In this document: positions 34,872 through 42,778 of the stretch, in pieces
Layout of the letters: each line of letters begins with the position of its first letter
Numbering within the stretch: the stretch's first letter is position 1
Made by a program: the position numbers and the translations under genes
Notes under the pieces: generated by a model
The model's database searches: none
Told to the model about the DNA's origin: nothing
The model's input: the letters and a program-made list of their open reading frames with translations, nothing else
DNA from: Actinomycetota bacterium
GTDB taxonomy: Bacteria > Actinomycetota > Nitriliruptoria > Nitriliruptorales > Nitriliruptoraceae
DNA: 64,000 bases
Reading direction: 5' to 3'
Assembly: GCA_019347575.1 (NCBI GenBank)
Contig: JAHWKY010000014.1
Span: 55,806-119,805 of the forward strand

Positions 34872-35483
34872 GTGGACGGATCGAAGGTCAAGCACGACCT
34901 CCAGCGCTACCTGCAGGGGGGCCGCGAGGCGCTGCTGTGGAAGCTCGAGGGCCTCTCCGAGTACGACGTCCGCCGACCGATGGTCGCGACGGGCACCAAC
35001 CTCCTGGGCCTGGTCAAGCACCTGGCGACCATGGAGGCCGGCTACCTCGGCGCGGTCTTCCAACGCCCCCTCGGCGAGCCGATGCCGTGGACAGGCGAGG
35101 GGGCCGAGCCGAACGCGGACCTGTGGGCGACGGCTGACGAGTCACGGGAACGCATCGAGGACCTCTACCGACGGGTCTGGGCACACACCGACGCCACGAT
35201 CGACCAGCTCGATCTGGATGCGACTGGTCGCGTGCCCTGGTGGCCGCAGGATCGCAACCCGGTCACGCTGCACCGCATCCTCGTGCACGTGATCGCGGAG
35301 ACCCACCGGCACGCAGGACATGCCGACATCGTGCGAGAGCTCATCGACGGCGCCGTCGGACTGCGACCTGACAACGACAACATGGCGCCCGGCGACGCGG
35401 CGTGGTGGCAGGACTACCGCGACCGACTCGAACGCGTGGCACGGGACGCCGCGGAAGCTGATCGGCGAGCTGCCGACCGATGA
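34872..35483 (+). CDS. DinB/DUF664 family protein (mycothiol-dependent enzyme fold)
   Basis: 203 residues from GTG. A four-helix bundle pattern with the metal-site histidines at LVKHLATMEAGYLG (about residue 57) and HVIAETHRHAGHADIVREL (about residue 140), preceded by WWPQDRNPVTLHRILVHV. This is the DUF664 branch of the DinB superfamily, associated with mycothiol-dependent thiol transfer in actinobacteria. Substrate unknown; cytosolic. Overlaps the transporter gene by 4 bases (ATGA), suggesting co-translation. Confidence 0.8.
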   Translation: MDGSKVKHDLQRYLQGGREALLWKLEGLSEYDVRRPMVATGTNLLGLVKHLATMEAGYLGAVFQRPLGEPMPWTGEGAEPNADLWATADESRERIEDLYRRVWAHTDATIDQLDLDATGRVPWWPQDRNPVTLHRILVHVIAETHRHAGHADIVRELIDGAVGLRPDNDNMAPGDAAWWQDYRDRLERVARDAAEADRRAADR

Positions 35484-36076
35484 ACGACACGACATCCGCC
35501 ACGGCCGCGAACGGTCTCGTCCGGAGAGCTCGCTGGCTCGCGTACCTCACCATCGCCTGGAACGCCGTCGAAGCGGTCGTCGCGATCGCGGCCGGAGCCG
35601 CCGCTGGCTCGCTCGCGCTGATCGGGTTCGGGATCGACTCGACCATCGAGACGATGTCGGCCCTCGTGGTCGTATGGCGACTCAACGACGTCTCCGACGA
35701 CCGCGAGGAGCGGGCGCTCAAGCTCATCGCCGTGAGCTTCTTCCTCCTCGCCGCCTACATCACCGTCCAGTCGGCACGCGACCTCATCACCGGAAGTCAG
35801 GCCGAGACGTCGATCCCCGGCATCACCATCACGGCCCTCTCCCTCATCGTGATGCCGCTGCTGGCGAGGGCCAAGCAACATGTCGGCCAGCGGATGAGGA
35901 GCCGCGTCGTCCTCGCCGACGCGGTCGAGACCTGGCTGTGCACCTACCTGTCCGCGATCGTCCTGGCGGGACTGCTCCTGAACGCCACGGTCGGCTGGTG
36001 GTGGGCTGACCCGGTCGCGGCCCTCGGAGTCGCCTACCTCGCGCTGCGCGAGGGACGCGAGGCGTGGGAAGGCTGA
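35480..36076 (+). CDS. CDF-like cation transporter, short form
   Basis: 198 residues with about five to six membrane helices. GFGIDSTIETMSALVVVWRL and RSRVVLADAVETWLCTYLSA sit where the metal-binding helices 2 and 5 of cation diffusion facilitators lie; each keeps its aspartate, but the usual histidines are replaced (Gly/Val positions). The C-terminal cytosolic metal-sensing domain is absent, as in the short actinobacterial group that ends in WWWADPVAAL and REGREAW. Probably exports divalent metal, with altered selectivity. Confidence 0.75.
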   Translation: MNDTTSATAANGLVRRARWLAYLTIAWNAVEAVVAIAAGAAAGSLALIGFGIDSTIETMSALVVVWRLNDVSDDREERALKLIAVSFFLLAAYITVQSARDLITGSQAETSIPGITITALSLIVMPLLARAKQHVGQRMRSRVVLADAVETWLCTYLSAIVLAGLLLNATVGWWWADPVAALGVAYLALREGREAWEG

Positions 36077-36138
36077 TCAGCCTCCACCCCGCTCCTGGTT
36101 GCCTACGCTCTGCCCCTCCCACGGCACCGGGAGGCCGC

Positions 36139-37794
36139 GTGACGTCGATCCGCCGGAGCCTGCCGCAGATCGCGACGGTCGGCACGGCGATCGTGCTCGC
36201 CGGTACCGCCGTGACCGGCGCCCACGGCCAGGATTCCGACCTCTCCGGGGTGCCGCGCGCCGACTGCGGCCCGGGATCGGAGCCCGAGACCGCCGAGCAG
36301 GGACGCGTGCCCGCCAGCGACCACGAGTCCGGTCGCGCCGACCACCCCTACACCTGCAACACCGAGATCGTCGGCCACCACGGCTCGACCGGCGGCTTCA
36401 AGGTGCACCGGTACGTGGACGCTTCGGGGACCGAGTGCGCGTACTACGACTCGACCGTGCTGCTGCCGATCAACGTGCTGAACCAGGCCAGCGACGGCGC
36501 GGGCGTCATCGTCCTCGACATGTCCGATCCCGCCAACCCCGTGGCGACGACCACGCTCGTGACACCGGCGATGCTGTCGCCGCACGAGTCCCTCGTCCTG
36601 CACGAGGGCCGGGGGCTGCTCGCCGCGGTGATGGGGACGGCAGCCAGCTACCCCGGGATCGTCGACATCTACGACGTCTCGCAGGACTGCACCCGCCCGA
36701 CCCTGCTGTCCTCCACACCGGTCGGCTTCCTCGGTCACGAGTCGGGGTTCTCGCCCGACGGGATGACCTTCTGGTCGAGCTCGGAGGCGACCGCGTTCGT
36801 CGCGGCCGTGGACGTGTCCGACCCGACCCTGCCCGTCACGCTGTGGGTGGGCACCAACCCCTCGCACGGCATCACCATCAGCGAGGACGGGACCCGCGCC
36901 TACCTCACGCCGGTCGGGACGAACGCCACCCCGCCGTTCCCGACGGGTCCCGACTTCCGCAGTGGCGTGACCATCCTCGACGTCACCGACATCCAGGAGC
37001 GACGTCTCGACCCCCAACCCCAGGTCGTGTCCCAACTCACCTGGCCTGAGGCGAGCATCGCCCAGACCGCCATCCCCGTCAGCATCGACGACCACCCGTA
37101 CCTGGTGGAGATCGACGAGTTCGTCCCGGTCCCGGATCTGTTCGACACGGACGGCGTTCCCGGCGCGGCGCGGATCATCGACATCGCCGACGAGACCGCT
37201 CCGAGGGTGGTGTCCAACATCCGGCTCGAGGTGCACGATCCGCAGGTCCGCGAGGCGTCGGGGCTGCGGGACGACCCCAACGGCAGCAGCGGGGTGCTCG
37301 GGTACGTCGGCCACTACTGCGCCGTGCCGCGGCGCGAGGACCCCGGGATCGTGGCGTGCAGCTTCGTGGCATCGGGACTGCGGGTGTTCGACATCCGGGA
37401 CCCGCAGAACCCCCGTGAGATCGCCTACTTCAACGCCCCGCCCGACCCGGAGTCGTTCACGGGACAGGGCGGCACGGCGTTCGCGATGTCCGCCCCGGCG
37501 TTCGTGCCGGAGCGGGGCGAGATCTGGTACTCGGACGTGAACAGCGGGTTCTGGGCGATCCGCGTGACCAACGACGTGTGGCCGTTCCCCGCGGACCGTT
37601 CACCCACGGAGGGGCGGGCTCGGGACGAGTCCGCTCCGGACGCCGGTCCAGCACCCGTGAGCAGGCCCAGCACGCCGGGGACGGGCAACCCTCTACCCGC
37701 AGGCGCAGCGGCCGCGGTGCTTCTCGCGATGGGGGTGGCGGCGCGACGTGCGTCGCGGCGTGGGACGGGCCCGCAGCGGCGGGGTGGCCCGTGA
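36139..37794 (+). CDS. Secreted LVIVD-type beta-propeller protein with C-terminal membrane anchor
   Basis: 551 residues from GTG after GGGAGG. Signal peptide about residues 1-33 (ATVGTAIVLAGTAVTGAHG). Repeats of the form VIVLDMSDPANPVATTTL, VDVSDPTLPVTLWVG, VTILDVTDIQER and RVFDIRDPQNPREIAY are blades of the LVIVD repeat family. A Pro/Ser-rich stretch precedes a C-terminal helix (AAAAVLLAMGVAA) and a run of arginines. Surface-anchored; no catalytic residues are recognised. It overlaps the next gene by 4 bases. Confidence 0.78.
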   Translation: MTSIRRSLPQIATVGTAIVLAGTAVTGAHGQDSDLSGVPRADCGPGSEPETAEQGRVPASDHESGRADHPYTCNTEIVGHHGSTGGFKVHRYVDASGTECAYYDSTVLLPINVLNQASDGAGVIVLDMSDPANPVATTTLVTPAMLSPHESLVLHEGRGLLAAVMGTAASYPGIVDIYDVSQDCTRPTLLSSTPVGFLGHESGFSPDGMTFWSSSEATAFVAAVDVSDPTLPVTLWVGTNPSHGITISEDGTRAYLTPVGTNATPPFPTGPDFRSGVTILDVTDIQERRLDPQPQVVSQLTWPEASIAQTAIPVSIDDHPYLVEIDEFVPVPDLFDTDGVPGAARIIDIADETAPRVVSNIRLEVHDPQVREASGLRDDPNGSSGVLGYVGHYCAVPRREDPGIVACSFVASGLRVFDIRDPQNPREIAYFNAPPDPESFTGQGGTAFAMSAPAFVPERGEIWYSDVNSGFWAIRVTNDVWPFPADRSPTEGRARDESAPDAGPAPVSRPSTPGTGNPLPAGAAAAVLLAMGVAARRASRRGTGPQRRGGP

Positions 37795-38570
37795 CCGGGG
37801 CCGTGGAGTCCGGCGGGGCGCGCGACGGCGAACGGCGGCTGCCCCGAGGCCCTGTTGCCACGGCGGCCTCCCTGGCCATGACCATCGCCGCCACGCTGGT
37901 CCTGTCGATCGTGCCTGCGGAGGGCCACCTGCCCTCCGCCGCGGACGCCTACCGGTGGGTCGACCCGCCCTCTGGGATCGCGCCGACCTCCCCGGCCGAG
38001 GCTCGTCGCGCCCAGGTACCCGCCGAAGTCTTCGCTGCCGGACGAGCCGACGTCTGGACCCCGGACCTCCAAGCCATCGTCGCACTGGGAGCGACCGCCA
38101 CCGGGGGCGGGGCGGCGCACGTGAGCCTGTCCCCCATCGCCCCGGCCCGTTTGCCGGCGCTCCCCGCGTCGCTGGTGCCGAACGGCAACGCCTACCGCGT
38201 GGAGGTGTCGACGCCGGGTTGGCGGCCGGCAGGGGTCGAGCTGCGGCTGGCGACCCCGTTCCCCGCAGCATCGATGTGGTCCCTCGAAGGCGGCCGGTGG
38301 ATCGAGCTCGACGGCTCGACCGGCCCGGACCGCGTGTCCGCGCCGGTTGGGGGTACCGGGGTGTTCCTGGCCGGAGCTGTGCGGACCGATGGACACGACA
38401 GCTGGTGGGCCCGCATCTCGCACGACCCGCTACGTCCCGCGCTGCTCACCGCGGCGTTGATGAGCGCGCTCCTCGGCGGCCGTCGGCGACGCTCGGCGCA
38501 CCCACCCCGGGCCCGTCGAGGAGGCCAGCTCGTGACGATCCGGCTCGACTGGCCTCCTGCTTCATCGTAG
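37791..38570 (+). CDS. Secreted/membrane-anchored hypothetical protein
   Basis: 259 residues from GTG overlapping the preceding stop. Signal sequence about residues 18-44 (AASLAMTIAATLVLSIVPAEG), an extracellular beta-rich region (LRLATPFPAASMWSLEGGRW), then a likely membrane helix (LLTAALMSALLGG) and a basic tail. No family recognised. Co-transcription with the LVIVD protein suggests they act together at the cell surface. Convergent with the TetR gene. Confidence 0.65.
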   Translation: MTGAVESGGARDGERRLPRGPVATAASLAMTIAATLVLSIVPAEGHLPSAADAYRWVDPPSGIAPTSPAEARRAQVPAEVFAAGRADVWTPDLQAIVALGATATGGGAAHVSLSPIAPARLPALPASLVPNGNAYRVEVSTPGWRPAGVELRLATPFPAASMWSLEGGRWIELDGSTGPDRVSAPVGGTGVFLAGAVRTDGHDSWWARISHDPLRPALLTAALMSALLGGRRRRSAHPPRARRGGQLVTIRLDWPPASS

Positions 38571-38589
38571 GCCGTCTCGCGACGACGGT

Positions 38590-39165
38590 TCACGAGCCAG
38601 ACTCGTGTGGGGTCGGGACATCAAGCAACAGGTCGGTCGCGATGCGCTGCACCTCTGCGCGGGTGCGCCCTCGATGGTCGGAGGCCAGGAACTGGCTGCC
38701 GATGAACACGGTGAACACCAGGAAGCAGCGGGCCTCGACCTCGTCGTCATCGGCGATGAACTGGCCGAACAGCGAGCGCAGGTAGTCCATCCGGCGGTTG
38801 TCGACCCGCCGGAGACGGTCGGCGACGGCCTCGTCGTGTCGGGCCCAGTTGCGGATGGCGAGCTCGATCCTCGGGAGCTGCTTGCTCGACGACGCGAGCG
38901 CGAACAGCCGAGCGAGCTTTGCCCGCGCTTCACCGCCGGCAGCGTCGATGTGCTCGATCACGCTATCCACGACGCTGTGCTCCCACGTGTCGAGCATCTC
39001 GTCGAGCAACGCGCGACGCCCATCGAAGTGCCAGTAGAAACCGCCCTTCGTGACCCCGAGGTCCCGCGCGAGAGCCTCGATGCGGACAGCGTCCGGCCCA
39101 CCAGCGGCGACGGTGCGCAGCGCTTCCTCGATCCAGCGCGCCCGGGGCGTGCGTACGTGGGCCAT
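38590..39165 (-). CDS. TetR/AcrR-family transcriptional regulator
   Basis: 191 residues. The N-terminal helix-turn-helix (about residues 8-52) reads RWIEEALRTVAAGGPDAVRI and LARDLGVTKGGFYWHFDGR, the standard TetR recognition helix region. The C-terminal part is all-helical with no recognisable ligand signature. A perfect 24-bp palindrome lies between it and the divergent gene at 39233, so it probably represses that gene and itself, released by an unknown small molecule. Confidence 0.9.
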   Translation of the reverse strand: MAHVRTPRARWIEEALRTVAAGGPDAVRIEALARDLGVTKGGFYWHFDGRRALLDEMLDTWEHSVVDSVIEHIDAAGGEARAKLARLFALASSSKQLPRIELAIRNWARHDEAVADRLRRVDNRRMDYLRSLFGQFIADDDEVEARCFLVFTVFIGSQFLASDHRGRTRAEVQRIATDLLLDVPTPHESGS

Positions 39166-39215
39166 GCGTCTATCCGAGGATGCGAGTTGACGGCGCCGCC
39201 GAGCGCGCTACGGTT

Positions 39216-39239
39216 CTTCCATACGGTACCGTATGGAAG
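39216..39239. promoter_or_regulatory. Perfect 24-bp palindrome, likely TetR operator
   Basis: The half-site CTTCCATACGGT and its exact complement meet with no spacer. It lies 51 bases before the TetR start and covers the ATG at 39233 of the divergent gene. A TTGACG box (39187-39192) with TACGGT 16 bases further on precedes or overlaps it, so a bound repressor would block initiation in the plus direction. Confidence 0.8.
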
Positions 39240-39835
39240 GTCTAGGTGTGAGACTTCCGCCGAGTGCACACAGATCGCGACCATGGCGCATCCACGAGAT
39301 CGCCCCTGACTTCCGACTCGAGGACGTCTGGAAGCTGCCCACTCCGGGCAGTCCCGAGGACTTCCCTCGACTGGTCGACGGCTTCGCCTCCGGTGATCCG
39401 CTGCGCAGCGATTCGTCCATGGTTCGCGCACTGTTCGCGATCCGGTGGAAGCTCGGAGACCTGCTCGGCTGGGACCGCCCGGACTCCGGCGTGCACTCAC
39501 GGATGCCGACGCTCCGCGATCGCCTCCCCGAGGACCTCCGAGGTTCGGCATCTCTGGTGGAGTTCGAGACGCTGCCCTTCGCGCCGCTGTTCCTGCTCGC
39601 CGACGAGTTCGCTGCCGAGACCGCGAACCGGACGATGCACGGGATCCTGCACCTCGGATGGGTTCCCGACGCGGGGGGCGGCTACCACGGGCAGATGGCC
39701 GTCCTGGTCAAGCCGAACGGTTCCTTGGGGAGTGCGTACATGACCGCGATCAGGCCGTTCCGGTACCTGATCGTGTACCCCCAACTCTTGCGGCAGATCG
39801 AACGGACGTGGACGCAGAACGAGGTGCGAACATGA
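39233..39835 (+). CDS. DUF2867 family protein
   Basis: 200 residues if the ATG inside the palindrome is used; GTG at 39248 is an alternative start. APDFRLEDVWKLPTPGSPED, then FAIRWKLGDLLGWD and TMHGILHLGWVP are typical of DUF2867, a family of unknown function often placed next to TetR regulators or NAD(P)-binding oxidoreductases in actinobacteria. No signal peptide. Most likely the main target of the divergent TetR protein. Confidence 0.75.
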   Translation: MEGLGVRLPPSAHRSRPWRIHEIAPDFRLEDVWKLPTPGSPEDFPRLVDGFASGDPLRSDSSMVRALFAIRWKLGDLLGWDRPDSGVHSRMPTLRDRLPEDLRGSASLVEFETLPFAPLFLLADEFAAETANRTMHGILHLGWVPDAGGGYHGQMAVLVKPNGSLGSAYMTAIRPFRYLIVYPQLLRQIERTWTQNEVRT

Positions 39836-40014
39836 CGTCCCCGCTCACGGACCACACCGCTCGGCCCCACGACAACGTGCGTGCGAACACCAGCACCGAC
39901 CGCTGGACGGTACGGGGGTGCCTCCCGTTTCTCCTAGGGTGAACACCGGCCAGTGCACGGCGGGCCAGCTCACGTTCGTGAGGGTGTCCTGCTTGGTGGA
40001 GTGAGGAGACCTCG

Positions 40015-40158
40015 GTGCCCAGCGGGGCGTTGTTCGGCTTCATCGCGACCGGTGTGACCCTGGCCATCTTCCTCTGGTGGACGGCACGCGAACTGCGTCG
40101 GGTGGAACGCCCCGATGACGAGCCCCCGTCCTCGAAGGAGGCCGGGGTGGAGCGGTGA
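40015..40158 (+). CDS. 47-residue single-span membrane protein coupled to the permease
   Basis: GTG start with GGAG eight bases upstream, stop TGA at 40156-40158. Sequence: short N-terminus, one hydrophobic helix (LFGFIATGVTLAIFLWWTA), then a highly charged cytosolic tail (RELRRVERPDDEPPSSKEA). The permease GTG at 40155 overlaps its stop (GTGA), so translation is coupled. It could be a small accessory subunit of the transporter, or a translational leader. No homologue is recognised by eye. Confidence 0.6.
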   Translation: MPSGALFGFIATGVTLAIFLWWTARELRRVERPDDEPPSSKEAGVER

Positions 40159-42488
40159 GCACCAAGGACCGCGCGACCCTCGAGCCACACACGACCGAGC
40201 TGTCGCGGTCGCTGTCGGAGTTCGACATCACGATGATCGGCGTCGGCGCCATGATCGGCGCTGGCATCTTCGTGCTGACCGGGATCGCCGCCGGGACCAC
40301 CGGCCCGTCGTTGATGCTGGCGTTCGCCCTCAACGGCGTCGTAACCATCTTCACCGCGATGGTGTACGCCGAGCTGGGATCAGCGATCCCGGAGGCGGGC
40401 GGGGGCTACCTGTGGGTCCGTGACGCCCTGGGACGTTCCCAGAGCTTCCTGGCTGGCTGGATGTCGTGGTTCTCACACGCGGTCGCGGGCAGCCTCTACG
40501 CCTTGGGGTTCGGGGCGTTCGCCAACCTACTGGTCGAACGTGCGGGTTGGGGGCTGCCTCACATCGTCGGACTGGGCCCGGAGAAGTACGTCGGGGTGCT
40601 GATCGCCGTGGCGTTCCTCGCCATCAACTTCCGGGGAGCCTCCGAGACCGGGCTGGCGGGCAACATCGTCACGCTGGCCAAGTTGATCGTCATCGGGCTG
40701 TTCATCGGCTTCGGCCTTTTCTCCATGCTGCGGGAACCGTCCACCTCGGTCGAGCACTTCGAGCCGTTCATCCCGCGTGGGTACGGACAGATCTTCGTGG
40801 CGATGGGGATCACGTTCATCGCCTTCGAGGGCTACGAGATCATCGTTCAGGCGGGTGAGGAGGTCCGTGATCCCAAGCACAGCATCCCGCGCGCCGTCTT
40901 CAAGTCCCTGCTGATCGTCATCCCGATCTACGTCCTCGTGGCGATCACGGCCGTCGGCGCCATCGACGCTCAGGGCGATCAGGCGACCTGGCAGTTCCTC
41001 GGCGAGCAGAAGGAACTCGGTCTGGCACTGGCCGCGGACGCGTTCATGCCGTTCGGCACGGTCATCATCCTGATCGGCGGGTTGCTCTCGACGATCTCGG
41101 CACTCAACGCCACGACCTACTCCTCCACCAGGGTGGCGTTCGCGATGGGACGCGACCGGGTCCTGCCTGACGCGTTCGGCAAGGTCCACCAGCGCTTCCA
41201 GACCCCCCACATCGCCCTGGCAGCCTCCGGGTTGATCATCGTGTTCATGGTCCTGGCGATCCCGATCGAGGACGTCGCCGCAGCCGCGGACGTGATGTTC
41301 CTCCTGCTGTTCCTCCAGGTGAACTACGCCGTCATCCGCATCCGCGGCGAGTTCGGAGATCGGCTCGACTACGGCTACCTGATGCCGTTCTACCCCTGGG
41401 TGCCGATCATCGGGATCATCACCAAGGCGTTCCTGGCCGTCTACCTGTTCAACTTCTCCCCCCTCGCCTGGCTGTTCGCCGGCATCTGGATCGCCGTCGG
41501 GGCGGGCGTGTTCGTCGCCTACGCGCGCACCCGGGTGGCGTCCGAGGACCGGCCCCAGATCACCTACGAACGCAAGGCGGGCCCGCGGGAAGAGCATCCC
41601 GTGTTCGCCGCCATCGGCAACCCGCAGACCGCCGAACCGATCCTCACGATCGCAACCGCCGTCGCACGGGCGCGCGGCGTGCAGGTCGTTGCCATGCCCG
41701 TCGTACGGGTGTCCCGGCAGATCCCCATCCGCCAAGCACGCCAGCGCACGGACGAGGCCCAACCCGCCATCGACGCGATCGAGGCGTTCGCCGCCGAGGT
41801 CGACGACGTGGCGATCAACGTGGTCGTCGGTGTGGGACGCGCCATCTCCAAGACCATCGTCAGCATCGCCGAGCGAGAAGGCGCCGACCTGCTCGTCATC
41901 GGATGGCGTGGGACGGTCCACCCGGGCAACGTCCGCGGCTCGGTGGCGCAGGAGGTGCTGCGCCGCGCCCCACAGGATGTCTACGTGGTCAAGCCTCCGA
42001 GCGACGTCGCGACGGTGGAGCACGTGCTCGTGGGCGTCAGCCCAGGGATCCGATCACCGGACGCGGTGAGAGCTGGTTCGGCGCTGGCTCGCGGCACTGG
42101 AGCACCGCTGCGTCTGCTGACGGTCCGGCGTCCGAACCAGGCGCAGAGCGGCGAACTTGAAGCGCACCTCGAGGCTGCGCGGCAGCACGCCATCGATCTC
42201 GGTGTGCCGCCTGCCAGCACCGAGACCGAGATGCTCGAGTCACCCTCGGCGCTCGACGCCTTCGAGGAGGTGGCTAGCCCGAACACCGCGTTCGTCACCG
42301 GGGCGTCCCGGGACTGGATGTTCCGACGCACGCTCCTCGGCCAGTTCTCCGACGCGGTCGCCAACCGGTTGCCCGGCATCACCATCGTGGTGCGACCGGG
42401 CGAAGCGCGAGCCCTGTACTGGTGGCGCCAACTCACCGATCTGGTCCGGCGACGCAGCGCGTCGCGAGAACGTTCCATCGGTAACTGA
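40155..42488 (+). CDS. APC-family amino-acid permease with C-terminal universal-stress-protein domains
   Basis: 777 residues. Residues about 1-460: twelve-helix APC transporter beginning SLSEFDITMIGVGAMIGAGI (the GAMIGAGIF signature), with ITFIAFEGYEIIVQAGEEV and ATTYSSTRVAFAMGRDRVLP. Residues about 490-760: two Usp-like cytosolic units, the first with ADLLVIGWRGTVHPGNVRGS, the second ending FSDAVANRLPGITIVVRPGE. The tail probably senses nucleotide or stress state and gates transport. Substrate not predictable. Sits downstream of the 47-residue gene. Confidence 0.88.
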   Translation: MSTKDRATLEPHTTELSRSLSEFDITMIGVGAMIGAGIFVLTGIAAGTTGPSLMLAFALNGVVTIFTAMVYAELGSAIPEAGGGYLWVRDALGRSQSFLAGWMSWFSHAVAGSLYALGFGAFANLLVERAGWGLPHIVGLGPEKYVGVLIAVAFLAINFRGASETGLAGNIVTLAKLIVIGLFIGFGLFSMLREPSTSVEHFEPFIPRGYGQIFVAMGITFIAFEGYEIIVQAGEEVRDPKHSIPRAVFKSLLIVIPIYVLVAITAVGAIDAQGDQATWQFLGEQKELGLALAADAFMPFGTVIILIGGLLSTISALNATTYSSTRVAFAMGRDRVLPDAFGKVHQRFQTPHIALAASGLIIVFMVLAIPIEDVAAAADVMFLLLFLQVNYAVIRIRGEFGDRLDYGYLMPFYPWVPIIGIITKAFLAVYLFNFSPLAWLFAGIWIAVGAGVFVAYARTRVASEDRPQITYERKAGPREEHPVFAAIGNPQTAEPILTIATAVARARGVQVVAMPVVRVSRQIPIRQARQRTDEAQPAIDAIEAFAAEVDDVAINVVVGVGRAISKTIVSIAEREGADLLVIGWRGTVHPGNVRGSVAQEVLRRAPQDVYVVKPPSDVATVEHVLVGVSPGIRSPDAVRAGSALARGTGAPLRLLTVRRPNQAQSGELEAHLEAARQHAIDLGVPPASTETEMLESPSALDAFEEVASPNTAFVTGASRDWMFRRTLLGQFSDAVANRLPGITIVVRPGEARALYWWRQLTDLVRRRSASRERSIGN

Positions 42489-42778
42489 CCGCCGCGACCC
42501 CCGCATCACCAGTCAGCGCACCAACGAGGATGATGGTGTGCAGCGCGGCGCAGGCGACGTCCTCGAACGAGATGGTGCGGAAGCCGAAGCTGGGCGCTGG
42601 TGACCGGGTTCGGTCCCGTCGCCAGCCAGCAGGTACCCCAGATCCGTCGCGGGGCGATGCGTCGGCGCGAGCGGTCTCTCACCGCACCTGGTCGTGGCGT
42701 TCGACGACGACGACTCGCTGGACGCAAATCCGTTAGATTGTTCAACTATATGGAGCTGCAGCGGGAGGGTGACGCACC
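42489..42778. other. 290-base gap with AT-rich promoter region and possible decayed minus-strand frame
   Basis: Near the acyl-CoA synthetase start there is an AT-rich island (about 42728-42757, GTTAGATTGTTCAACTATAT), unusual for this DNA and likely its promoter/operator, with GGGAGG before the ATG. On the minus strand, about 42500-42600 reads RTISFEDVACAALHTIILVG in a frame that loses its continuity upstream, suggesting an eroded gene. No intact gene is seen. Confidence 0.35.
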
